DNA from: Mariprofundus sp. UBA1536
GTDB lineage: Bacteria; Pseudomonadota; Zetaproteobacteria; Mariprofundales; Mariprofundaceae
Direction: 5' to 3'
DNA length: 64,000 nucleotides
NCBI GenBank assembly: GCA_002323245.1
Contig: DCPU01000015.1
Location: 62,001-126,000, forward strand
In this document: one piece after another, positions 7,842 to 15,007 of the stretch
How the letters are laid out: each line of letters starts with the position of its first letter
Position numbering within the stretch: position 1 is the stretch's first letter
The notes under the pieces: generated by a model
The model's database searches: none
Told to the model about the DNA's origin: nothing
What the model saw: only the letters and a program-made list of their open reading frames with translations
Program-made: the position numbers and the translations under genes

Positions 7842-9146
7842 ATGCCAATTGATATTTTTATGACCCAGTTATCACCGACCATGACGGAAGGTAAAATTGC
7901 GCGTTGGCTTAAAAAAGAAGGCGATGCACTTGTTTCTGGCGAGGTGTTGTTGGAAGTTGAAACCGACAAAGCGACCATGGAAGTTGAAGTCATCGATGAA
8001 GGCGTGTTACACAAAATCATTGCTGCTGAAGGCGCCTTGGTCACTGTGGGTGATGCCATTGGCGTGATTGCTGAAGATGGTGAAGAGGTTCCTGCAGATT
8101 ACACACCAGCAAGCAGCGGAGAAACACCAGTGATTGAAGTGCATGGCACCCCATCAGCTGTGGAAGCTGCGCCTACACCAAGCCCAGTGCCAGCACCAGC
8201 GGACATTCCAAAAGTTGATTTGGCGGCTGTGGTTGCAGCTGCGCATGACAAGCGCATCAAAGCATCACCATTAGCGCGCCGTTTGGCTAAACAAAAAGGT
8301 ATTAACCTTGCAGCTCTGCAAGGTACTGGCCCGAATGGTCGTATTACCAAAGCCGATGTGGAATCAGCATCCAAACGCGGCATCAATTTGGGTATGGCTC
8401 AAACGGTTGCCCCAACTGTATTGCGTCCATTGCCATCTGGTCCAATGCCTTACCATGCTGATGAGTATGATGCCATTGAAAACAGCATGATGCGCAAAGC
8501 GATTTCACGTCGTTTGACTGAGTCTAAACAACAAGTTCCTCATTTCTATTTGAGCCTTGATGTGTCTATGGATCGCTTGATGGATTTGCGTGAGCAATTG
8601 AATGAATCAGCAGATGGTGCATTCAAACTTAGCGTGAACGACTTCATCGTCAAAGCTTCGGCCAAAGCGCTGATGGATGTGCCCAATGCCAATGCATCTT
8701 GGACAGATTCACACACCTTTAGACATAAACATGCACATATCTCCATTGCTGTTGCCATTGAAGGCGGCTTGATTACGCCTGTGGTTAGGTTTGCTGAGCA
8801 AAAGAGCATTGTTGATATCTCCAATGAAATTAAAGAGCTCGCTGGTAAAGCCCGCAAAGGTCAGTTGCAACCTGCTGAATATACCGGTGGCACATTCTCG
8901 ATTTCGAATTTGGGCATGTATGGCATCAAGCAATTCCAAGCTATTGTGAATCCACCTGAGGGTGCGATTTTGGCAGTGGGCGGCACTGAAGAGCGTGCTG
9001 TGGTTGAAAATGGCCAAGTCGTTGTGAAGAAAATGATGACCCTTACCTTGTCTTGCGACCACCGCGTTGTTGATGGCGCAGCGGGCGCTGAATATCTCAA
9101 CGCTTTGAAGAAACATCTTGAGTGCCCTGCAAGCGTATTGATTTAA
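7842..9146 (+). CDS. pdhC: Dihydrolipoamide acetyltransferase, E2 of pyruvate dehydrogenase
   Basis: Core enzyme that transfers the acetyl group from lipoate to CoA. The 434-residue protein has one N-terminal lipoyl domain (about 1-80, lipoyl Lys43 in ETDKATMEVEV), a Pro/Ala linker, the peripheral subunit-binding domain (about 139-173, KASPLARRLAKQKGINL), a second linker, and the CoA acyltransferase domain (about 205-434) with the catalytic H407-R-V-V-D-G. A single lipoyl domain is as in alphaproteobacteria and mitochondria, unlike the three in E. coli. Its first 90 residues and its leader are almost identical to those of the E3 gene. Confidence 0.96.
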   Translation: MPIDIFMTQLSPTMTEGKIARWLKKEGDALVSGEVLLEVETDKATMEVEVIDEGVLHKIIAAEGALVTVGDAIGVIAEDGEEVPADYTPASSGETPVIEVHGTPSAVEAAPTPSPVPAPADIPKVDLAAVVAAAHDKRIKASPLARRLAKQKGINLAALQGTGPNGRITKADVESASKRGINLGMAQTVAPTVLRPLPSGPMPYHADEYDAIENSMMRKAISRRLTESKQQVPHFYLSLDVSMDRLMDLREQLNESADGAFKLSVNDFIVKASAKALMDVPNANASWTDSHTFRHKHAHISIAVAIEGGLITPVVRFAEQKSIVDISNEIKELAGKARKGQLQPAEYTGGTFSISNLGMYGIKQFQAIVNPPEGAILAVGGTEERAVVENGQVVVKKMMTLTLSCDHRVVDGAAGAEYLNALKKHLECPASVLI

Positions 9147-9157
9147 CAAATTTATGA

Positions 9158-9218
9158 CCGCGAAATACTTAGGCATGAAGGTTGATGAAATCTTTGTGCC
9201 TTTGTGATTTTGCGGCGA
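9158..9218. repeat. Imperfect inverted-repeat element (E2-E3 spacer)
   Basis: ACCGCGAAAT at the left end pairs imperfectly with ATTTTGCGGC at the right, with inner arms AGGCATGAAGG and CTTTGTGCC. It belongs to the same family as the element at 22279-22412. It lies immediately before the duplicated leader AACCCATTGAAATGAGGTG that precedes the E3 start. Confidence 0.5.
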
Positions 9219-9240
9219 ACCCATTGAAATGAGGTGAACT

Positions 9241-11052
9241 ATGCCAATTGATATTTTTATGACCCAACTTTCACCAACCATGACGGAAGGAAAGATTGCG
9301 CGCTGGCTAAAAAATGAAGGTGATGAGCTCGTTTCTGGCGAAGTATTGTTGGAAGTGGAAACCGACAAAGCGACCATGGAAGTAGAAGTCATTGATGAGG
9401 GCGTGTTGCACAAAATCATTGCTGCTGAAGGCGCTGTGGTGACCGTAGGCTCGGCGATTGGTGTGATTGCTGAAGATGGCGAAGAAGTGGCCGCTGATTA
9501 TCAGCCAGAAGGGTTGAGTGGCGCACCAGTTGCTCAGGTTGAGGCGCCCTTGGCTACACCTGAAGAAGTTGTGAAAACCATTGCTGCTGCGCAAGCTGCT
9601 TCTGCACCTGAAGATGAGCATGAGTTGCACTTGAAACCAGCAGGCATTTTTAATGCTGATGGTGAATATGATGTGGTGGTGATTGGTGCTGGCCCTGGTG
9701 GTTATGTGGCTGCCATACGCGCAGCGCAACTCGGCTTGAAAGTGGCATGTATCGAATCCACGCATTTGGGTGGTATTTGTTTGAACTGGGGTTGTATCCC
9801 AACCAAAGCTTTGTTGCGTACTGCTGAATTGATTAATGTGATTCATCACAGCGGTGATGAATTGGGTCTTGGGATTTCTGAGACTAAACCTGATTTGGTG
9901 AAGGCTGTGGCGCGTTCGCGTAAAATTTCTGCCAAACTAAACAGCGGTATTGGTTTCTTGTTCAAGAAAAACAAAGTTGAGCATATTGAAGGTTTCGCAA
10001 CATTTGAAGCTGGCAATAAATTGATGGTCAAAGATGCCCAAGGCGCTAGCAAGCAAGTCACAGCCAAGCATGTGATTGTGGCTACTGGCGCTAGAGCTCG
10101 AGCATTCCCAGGCATGGATGTGGATAACGAAGTCATTACCACTTATATGCAAGCCTTGTCGCCAAAATCATTACCTAAAGATTTGGTGGTGATTGGTTCA
10201 GGCGCGATTGGTATGGAATTCGCTTATTTCTATAATGCGATGGGTTCGAATGTGACTGTGATTGAGGCAGCCCCACAAATTCTGCCTTTAGAAGACCATG
10301 AAATTTCAAAAGTCGTGGATCGTGCATTCAAGAAAAACGGCATCAAAATTATTACCAACGCTATGGTTTCATCGGCTAAAAATGTCGACGGCCGTGCTGT
10401 GGTGCAATACAGCAGCAAAGGTAAAGATGAAACCATTGAAGGCGATGTTTGCTTGGTGGCTGTGGGCGTAATTGGTAATACCGACAAAATCAATGCTGAA
10501 GCCACATCCATGAAAATTGAACGCAACCAAATTGAAGTGGATGATTATTATCGCACTGACCACCCTGGCGTTTACGCCATTGGTGATGTGGTTGGTGCTC
10601 CTGCGCTTGCACATGTTGCTAGCCATGAAGGCATTGTTTGCGTGGAAGGTATTGCAGGCTTGAATCCACATGCTGTGGATTATGGCAATGTGCCAGGCTG
10701 TACGTATTGCCAGCCACAAGTGGGTTCATGTGGTAAAACTGAACAACAATGTAAAGATGAAGGCATTAACGTGAAAATTGGCCGTATGTCGTATGCTACC
10801 AATGGTAAAGCTATGGGCTTGGCTGAAACGGAAGGTATGGTGAAAACTATTTTCAGCGCTGAGACTGGTGAATTGTTGGGCGCACATATCGTTGGTGCTG
10901 AAGCCACCGAGTTGATTGTATCGCTACAATTGGCGCGCACACTCGAAACCACAGAAGCTGAGTTGATGCATCATATGTTCCCGCATCCAACACTCTCGGA
11001 GATGATTCACGAATCTGTACTTGATTCCGAAGGTAAGGCGATTCACATCTAA
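9241..11052 (+). CDS. lpdA: Dihydrolipoamide dehydrogenase (E3) with N-terminal lipoyl domain
   Basis: Flavoprotein that reoxidises dihydrolipoamide with NAD+. The 603-residue protein carries an N-terminal lipoyl domain (1-80, Lys43) and a linker to about 140. The E3 proper has FAD motif GAGPGG at 149-154, redox disulfide C180-L-N-W-G-C185, NAD-binding GSGAIGMEFAYF, the second FAD motif YAIGDVVGAPALAH, and the C-terminal active-site HPTLSE. The lipoyl-E3 fusion is known in some bacteria. The first 89 residues differ from E2 at only about six positions, and a Rho-independent terminator follows the stop. Confidence 0.96.
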   Translation: MPIDIFMTQLSPTMTEGKIARWLKNEGDELVSGEVLLEVETDKATMEVEVIDEGVLHKIIAAEGAVVTVGSAIGVIAEDGEEVAADYQPEGLSGAPVAQVEAPLATPEEVVKTIAAAQAASAPEDEHELHLKPAGIFNADGEYDVVVIGAGPGGYVAAIRAAQLGLKVACIESTHLGGICLNWGCIPTKALLRTAELINVIHHSGDELGLGISETKPDLVKAVARSRKISAKLNSGIGFLFKKNKVEHIEGFATFEAGNKLMVKDAQGASKQVTAKHVIVATGARARAFPGMDVDNEVITTYMQALSPKSLPKDLVVIGSGAIGMEFAYFYNAMGSNVTVIEAAPQILPLEDHEISKVVDRAFKKNGIKIITNAMVSSAKNVDGRAVVQYSSKGKDETIEGDVCLVAVGVIGNTDKINAEATSMKIERNQIEVDDYYRTDHPGVYAIGDVVGAPALAHVASHEGIVCVEGIAGLNPHAVDYGNVPGCTYCQPQVGSCGKTEQQCKDEGINVKIGRMSYATNGKAMGLAETEGMVKTIFSAETGELLGAHIVGAEATELIVSLQLARTLETTEAELMHHMFPHPTLSEMIHESVLDSEGKAIHI

Positions 11053-11055
11053 ACT

Positions 11056-11083
11056 AAAAGGCTCCCAAGTGGAGCCTTTTTTC
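11056..11083 (+). terminator. Intrinsic terminator of the pyruvate dehydrogenase operon
   Basis: AAGGCTCC (11058-11065), a five-base loop and GGAGCCTT (11071-11078) form a perfect eight-base-pair stem followed by a T run. It starts four bases after the lpdA stop codon. Confidence 0.9.
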
Positions 11084-11178
11084 TTGAGAGGCTACATGTT
11101 TCGGCGCATCTGTAACAAGGGTGGGCCATGTCTTGTGCCTTCACCCGATATGAAAGATGATTATTTTAGTAGTGATAA

Positions 11179-11355
11179 TCAGTAATCGTCACTGATAAAT
11201 GGGGCATCCAAGTGCAATGCTTGTTCTAGTGCAATGGCATCTTCATCGACAGGTTGGTAGTCCATCATATCAATGAGTTGGTCCAAAGAAATGTGTTGGT
11301 TGCGTTGGCGAAGCCATTGGATTTGTTGTGAGCGATCTTCCATGGATTGGAACAT
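11179..11355 (-). CDS. Small acidic protein of unknown function (58 residues)
   Basis: I do not recognise this protein. It starts MFQSMEDRSQQIQWLRQRNQ and ends HLDAPFISDDY; it is glutamine- and aspartate-rich, with two likely helices and no membrane segment or cysteine. The reason to call it real is an excellent ribosome site, AAAGGAGG, eight bases upstream of the ATG at 11355. It is monocistronic and divergent from the mutarotase gene, with a perfect inverted repeat (11374-11392) just upstream of its ribosome site. Confidence 0.6.
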   Translation of the reverse strand: MFQSMEDRSQQIQWLRQRNQHISLDQLIDMMDYQPVDEDAIALEQALHLDAPFISDDY

Positions 11356-11373
11356 TTTATTTGCCTCCTTTGT

Positions 11374-11392
11374 ACATGAAAGCTTTTCATGT
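11374..11392. promoter_or_regulatory. Perfect inverted repeat between divergent genes
   Basis: ACATGAAA (11374-11381) and TTTCATGT (11385-11392) are exact reverse complements with GCT between them. The site sits between the small acidic protein and the mutarotase gene, about 20 bases above the start of the former, where an operator would be expected. No specific regulator can be named. Confidence 0.4.
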
Positions 11393-11470
11393 GGGCAAAA
11401 CCGTATGCCTTGAATGTGACACCAAAAAGACAAGTATATTTTGTAAAGAAAGTGCTAAGCTATGCAATGG

Positions 11471-11493
11471 TTTGGGCTCAAGTTTTGCCCAAA
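11471..11493 (+). promoter_or_regulatory. Hairpin in the mutarotase leader
   Basis: TTTGGGC (11471-11477) and GCCCAAA (11487-11493) can pair around a nine-base loop. The hairpin ends about 15 bases before the GAGGGGTGA ribosome site at 11508-11516. It lacks a T run, so it is more likely an operator or mRNA structure than a terminator. Confidence 0.3.
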
Positions 11494-11519
11494 CAATAAT
11501 TTTGAATGAGGGGTGAGAA

Positions 11520-12431
11520 ATGACAAATATTGCAGCTTGGAATGAACGGTTTGCTTTGGGTGATGGTTTGCAGTTTGTTGAGGGGCCAAATGGTATGCCA
11601 ATTGTGAATATCAATAACCATCATGCTAAGGCTTCGATTGCTTTACAGGGCGCACATGTGCTTGGTTATCAAGCCGTTGACCAAGAGCCCTTGATTTGGA
11701 TGAGTGAAGATGCCACTTATGCGCCAGGAAAATCGCTGCGCGGCGGCGTGCCGATTTGTTGGCCCTGGTTTGGGCCACATGCTACCGATAGCAATAAACC
11801 CGGGCACGGTCATGCGCGCACGGTGAGCTGGTTACCAACTGCTTCAAACTTATTGGCGTCAGGTGCGCATGAATTGACGTTTACTTTGGCTGACAAAGCA
11901 CAAACCGAAGCTGTTTCTGGCTTTGCGCTGGATGTAAAACTCACCATCACAGTGGGTGCTACGCTGAAATTTTCTATGACCTCGACCAACCTAGGCTCCA
12001 CCGAATATACATTGGGTGAAGCCTTGCATACTTACTTCTTGGTCGGTGATGTTTCAAAGGTAAAAGTTGAGGGCTTAGATGGTTGTGCTTACCTCGATAA
12101 AGTAGATGGCATGTCGCGCAAAACGCAGCAAGGCCCCGTGACGATTGCTTCGGAAGTTGATCGCATCTATTTTAGTGATAACAAACAATGCCGCATTGTT
12201 GATGAAACCATGCAGCGTGTGATTCATATTTATAGTAAAGGCAGCGCTGCCACTGTGGTCTGGAACCCTTGGTTGGAATCAGCTAATAAAATGGGCGATT
12301 TGGGCAAAGATGGTTATTTGAAAATGTTGTGTGTTGAAAATGCCAATGCTGCCAATGCAGTAGTGAAGCTAGCTGGTGGCGCTAGCCATACTTTGGATGT
12401 GGAATACGCTGTAGAGTCGCTAAGCAACTAA
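11520..12431 (+). CDS. D-hexose-6-phosphate mutarotase (YeaD-like aldose epimerase)
   Basis: Interconverts alpha and beta anomers of hexose 6-phosphates in the cytoplasm. The 303-residue protein has the aldose-1-epimerase fold with the YeaD-type substrate motif RGGVPICWPWFGPH (about residues 75-88), then HGHARTVSW, the catalytic-region EALHTYFLVGDV, and VVWNPWLESANKMGD near the C-terminus. The start has a good ribosome site. It stands alone, ending three bases before the convergent CoA-binding protein gene, with no obvious terminator between. Confidence 0.88.
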   Translation: MTNIAAWNERFALGDGLQFVEGPNGMPIVNINNHHAKASIALQGAHVLGYQAVDQEPLIWMSEDATYAPGKSLRGGVPICWPWFGPHATDSNKPGHGHARTVSWLPTASNLLASGAHELTFTLADKAQTEAVSGFALDVKLTITVGATLKFSMTSTNLGSTEYTLGEALHTYFLVGDVSKVKVEGLDGCAYLDKVDGMSRKTQQGPVTIASEVDRIYFSDNKQCRIVDETMQRVIHIYSKGSAATVVWNPWLESANKMGDLGKDGYLKMLCVENANAANAVVKLAGGASHTLDVEYAVESLSN

Positions 12432-12434
12432 AGC

Positions 12435-12845
12435 CTAAATCAAGCTTTGGTGTTTCACCAAAATACACGCATCCATGACGCAATGCATGTCGTTTTCCTC
12501 AGCGATGTGCCTTGCTTCATCATTGCTTATTCCAAGTTGTAGCCATAAGGTCTTTGCGCCGATATCGGCTGCAGCCTGGGCAATGGGTGGTGTGAATTCT
12601 GGTTTTCTAAATACATTCACAAGATCCACCGACACAGGGATATCATCCAAACTTTTATAAACAGCTTGGCCGAGAATGACATCGGCTTGTGGGTGAATGG
12701 GGAATACTTCATAACCTTGGCTGATTAAATAGGCAGTAATTTTATGGCTTGTCCTGTCAGGTTTGGGCGAGCAGCCGACCACGGCGATGGTTTTTGCTGA
12801 GCTAAGAATGGTTTTAATTTCTTCATCACTTGGATTCAACGACAT
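12435..12845 (-). CDS. CoA-binding protein (YccU-like)
   Basis: Rossmann-fold CoA-binding domain protein of 136 residues, like the N-terminal domain of succinyl-CoA synthetase alpha standing alone. Visible are TIAVVGCSPKPDRTSH (nucleotide loop, about residues 17-32), YEVFPIHPQAD, VDLVNVFRKPEFTPPI and TLWLQLGISNDEA. The exact role of this family is not established. The ATG at 12845 is chosen because of AAGGAGCG just upstream; the longer open frame overlaps the upstream transporter gene. Confidence 0.85.
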   Translation of the reverse strand: MSLNPSDEEIKTILSSAKTIAVVGCSPKPDRTSHKITAYLISQGYEVFPIHPQADVILGQAVYKSLDDIPVSVDLVNVFRKPEFTPPIAQAAADIGAKTLWLQLGISNDEARHIAEENDMHCVMDACILVKHQSLI

Positions 12846-12891
12846 GATACGCTCCTTGAGTTGGGGGAAAATCAGTTGGGCCGTAACGTAA

Positions 12892-13803
12892 TTAATTGGG
12901 ACGAAACGGCACCCACTTGGGTAAAGGTTTACCACCAAGTTCAAACACTGCCAAGCCCGCAATAATCAAAGCAGCGCCCAGCATAATATTTAAGGTTAAA
13001 GCTTCATTATTGAAGAGATGTCCCAGCAGCAAAGAGGTGACGGGCGTAACCAAGGAGATCAAGGCCACTTTGGTGGCTTCAACATGTTTGAGCACGTAAT
13101 AATATAAAGAAAAACCAAACACCGAGCCAAATAGTGCGAGGTAGAGAATTGCAATCCAGGTATAGTTGGGTGCCTGCATAAGCGACTGCCATGTTGTATC
13201 AAAATCTGGTGCAGTGCTTAGCCAGCTAAATAAAAACAGAGGGGTGGCAACTAGAAGACTGCCCACTGTCATGCTGATAGCTGGCACATGTGCATTCACA
13301 CGCTTGATCCAAATCGCTGAAGCTGAATGTATTAAGCCTGAACACAACACACCAAGCACGCCAAGCATGCCAGCACTGTCTAGGGCTAAGCTGCTGCCAA
13401 AAATAAGGATTAAGCCAAGCAAGCCGATAAGCATACCTATGGAGCGTGGTTTGGTGAGTAATTCTTGATTCAGCCAGAATGAAGCCATCATAGCTGTGAA
13501 AATCGGGGTGAACCCAAAGAGCAGTGATATCCAACCTGAAGGAATAAATTGCGCCGACCAATATACAGCCATCATACCGCCATAAATGCCAAGGCCTCCG
13601 TAGATATAGGCCAGCAAAGCTTGCCTATGCCAGACGATTTTGGTGCTCATAACCAATGAGAAAATAAAAGCAAGCAATGTGCCCAAGAGCATGCGGCTGC
13701 TGATGCCGAATACAAAACCAGCAGCTTCAACGCTCCAGGCAATCGCAAGTGGAGTGGTGCTCCAGATAAGAATTACGCCAAAATAAGCGATGGGTACATT
13801 CAT
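12892..13803 (-). CDS. EamA/DMT-superfamily transporter
   Basis: Integral membrane protein of 303 residues with ten predicted transmembrane helices in two EamA repeats, typical of drug/metabolite exporters. The first repeat starts at the N-terminus (YFGVILIWSTTPLAIAWS); the second begins near GVLCSGLIHSASAIWIKRV. The C-terminus PLPKWVPFRPN is cytoplasmic and short. The substrate is unknown. The ATG at 13803 is chosen over the longer frame to 13878, which covers the cytochrome terminator. It is upstream of, and may be cotranscribed with, the CoA-binding protein gene. Confidence 0.85.
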   Translation of the reverse strand: MNVPIAYFGVILIWSTTPLAIAWSVEAAGFVFGISSRMLLGTLLAFIFSLVMSTKIVWHRQALLAYIYGGLGIYGGMMAVYWSAQFIPSGWISLLFGFTPIFTAMMASFWLNQELLTKPRSIGMLIGLLGLILIFGSSLALDSAGMLGVLGVLCSGLIHSASAIWIKRVNAHVPAISMTVGSLLVATPLFLFSWLSTAPDFDTTWQSLMQAPNYTWIAILYLALFGSVFGFSLYYYVLKHVEATKVALISLVTPVTSLLLGHLFNNEALTLNIMLGAALIIAGLAVFELGGKPLPKWVPFRPN

Positions 13804-13837
13804 GGTTGTTTCCGTGTGTGCGATGCAGACACAAAAA

Positions 13838-13863
13838 AAAGGCGGCCTAAGCAGGCCGCCTTT
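13838..13863 (-). terminator. Intrinsic terminator of the cytochrome c gene
   Basis: A GC-rich stem AAAGGCGGCC/GGCCGCCTTT with a six-base loop lies 22 bases after the cytochrome stop. On the minus strand it is followed by a run of eight T, so it acts mainly in that direction and separates the cytochrome from the EamA gene. Confidence 0.88.
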
Positions 13864-13884
13864 AATGTGAATCAGCAAGCAGTA

Positions 13885-14262
13885 TTAGATTGCTTTCAAA
13901 GCTGCAATCACTTCATCTTGTGCAGCAGCGTCACAGATTTTTTGTGGTGCCATTTTTGTTTTTGCCTTTGCATTGCCAGTCAATTCTTTGATGGCATCTT
14001 TAGAATTACACATCCATGTGCGCAAGCTTGCGTCATCCCAAGTGAATGTGGCAGAAGCCAAGTCATCGCTGTATTTGAAACCGTCTTGTTTGCCAGCTTT
14101 CATGCCAACAATACCTTTCAAACCTGGGCCAACTTTGTGCTTTTCGCTGAAGTTATGGCAAGACTTACATTTCTTTTCAGCGCCGGCAGCCAAAGCTTCG
14201 GTTGCAGCCAAACCGCTGAATAGAAATGCAGATGCAGCTGCAATCATTAAAGTTTTTCTCAT
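13885..14262 (-). CDS. Class I c-type cytochrome, periplasmic, monohaem
   Basis: Electron carrier of 125 residues. A signal peptide ends at about residue 26 (TEALAAGAEK), so the protein is periplasmic. The single haem site is C32-K-S-C35-H36 at the mature N-terminus, followed by KVGPGLKGIVG as in cytochrome c550/c2-like proteins. Methionine in KTKMAPQ is a possible sixth ligand. Two further cysteines (WMCNSK and KICDAA) could form a disulfide. The ATG at 14262 follows GAGGAGG. It has its own promoter and terminator, so it is monocistronic. Its oxidase or reductase partner is not in this window. Confidence 0.9.
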   Translation of the reverse strand: MRKTLMIAAASAFLFSGLAATEALAAGAEKKCKSCHNFSEKHKVGPGLKGIVGMKAGKQDGFKYSDDLASATFTWDDASLRTWMCNSKDAIKELTGNAKAKTKMAPQKICDAAAQDEVIAALKAI

Positions 14263-14329
14263 GTTAAAAATCCTCCTCACAGGAATGTTGATATCGAATT
14301 TCTAAACGCGTTGGTTCTGGCATGCAAGG

Positions 14330-14358
14330 TTTAATGTGCCTTTGCATTTCATTGTCAA
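14330..14358 (-). promoter_or_regulatory. Candidate promoter of the cytochrome c gene
   Basis: On the minus strand a perfect TTGACA (14358-14353) is followed after 17 bases by ATTAAA (14335-14330), about 70 bases upstream of the cytochrome start. The -35 box is strong and the -10 box weak, suggesting activator or alternative control. Confidence 0.5.
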
Positions 14359-14367
14359 ACGTTTGAC
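14354..14367. promoter_or_regulatory. Perfect 14-base palindrome over the -35 region
   Basis: GTCAAACGTTTGAC is its own reverse complement. It overlaps the cytochrome -35 box and provides a TTGAC on the other strand pointing to maf, so a protein bound here would affect both divergent genes. No regulator can be assigned. Confidence 0.4.
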
Positions 14368-14406
14368 CACTACCCTAAGTGTTGGATTGTGTTTAACATT
14401 GCGAAT

Positions 14407-15006
14407 ATGAACATTATTTTAGCTTCTCAATCACCACGTCGTCTTGAATTGCTACAAAATGCAGGATTAAGCGTTTTGGTGCGGCCAAGTCATATTGATG
14501 AATCACCGCTTCCGGGAGAATCAGCAACGGCCATGACCTTGCGCTTATGCCAAGAAAAGGCCAAAGCCTGTGTCTTGGCAGCAAGTGAGAAAGGTTTGGT
14601 GATTGCTGCCGACACGCTTGTTGAAGTGGATGGTCAAGCCTTGGGCCAACCTGAAGATTTGCAGCAGGCCAAAGCCATGATTCGTTTACTTTCGGGTAAA
14701 GAACATCATGTGCACACTGCCGTCTGTGTGAGTGATGGTGAGATTACCAAAGTCAAAATGGAAACAACATCTGTTCAATTTCGTGATGTTTCAGAGTCAG
14801 AAATTGAGACCTATGTGCAGCACAATGACATAATAGATAAGGCGGGTGCCTATGCGATTCAGGGCGGAGCTTCGAGTTTTATTATTGGCATTCAGGGTAA
14901 GCTGGATAATGTAATTGGCTTGCCAGTTGCCACCACCCTTGAATTAATTGAGCAAGTGAAGCAATCCAAGATTGTGCAAGCCAACATGGCAACGTGCGGA
15001 GTTTGA
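14407..15006 (+). CDS. maf: Maf-family nucleoside triphosphate pyrophosphatase
   Basis: House-cleaning pyrophosphatase that hydrolyses non-canonical or pyrimidine nucleoside triphosphates. The 199-residue protein starts MNIILASQSPRRLELLQNAG, the Maf signature, with the catalytic ADTLVEVDGQALGQP (about residues 67-81), and DKAGAYAIQGGAS toward the C-terminus. I chose the ATG at 14407 over 14389 because the family begins with this motif. It is one base from the rng start (TGAAATG), a maf-rng linkage common in proteobacteria. Confidence 0.93.
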   Translation: MNIILASQSPRRLELLQNAGLSVLVRPSHIDESPLPGESATAMTLRLCQEKAKACVLAASEKGLVIAADTLVEVDGQALGQPEDLQQAKAMIRLLSGKEHHVHTAVCVSDGEITKVKMETTSVQFRDVSESEIETYVQHNDIIDKAGAYAIQGGASSFIIGIQGKLDNVIGLPVATTLELIEQVKQSKIVQANMATCGV

Positions 15007-15007
15007 A

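Noticed and set aside
8709..9419. Minus-strand frame of 236 codons spanning the E2-E3 junction
   Set aside because: It is the antisense shadow of pdhC and lpdA; its length reflects codon bias of the lipoyl and catalytic domains.
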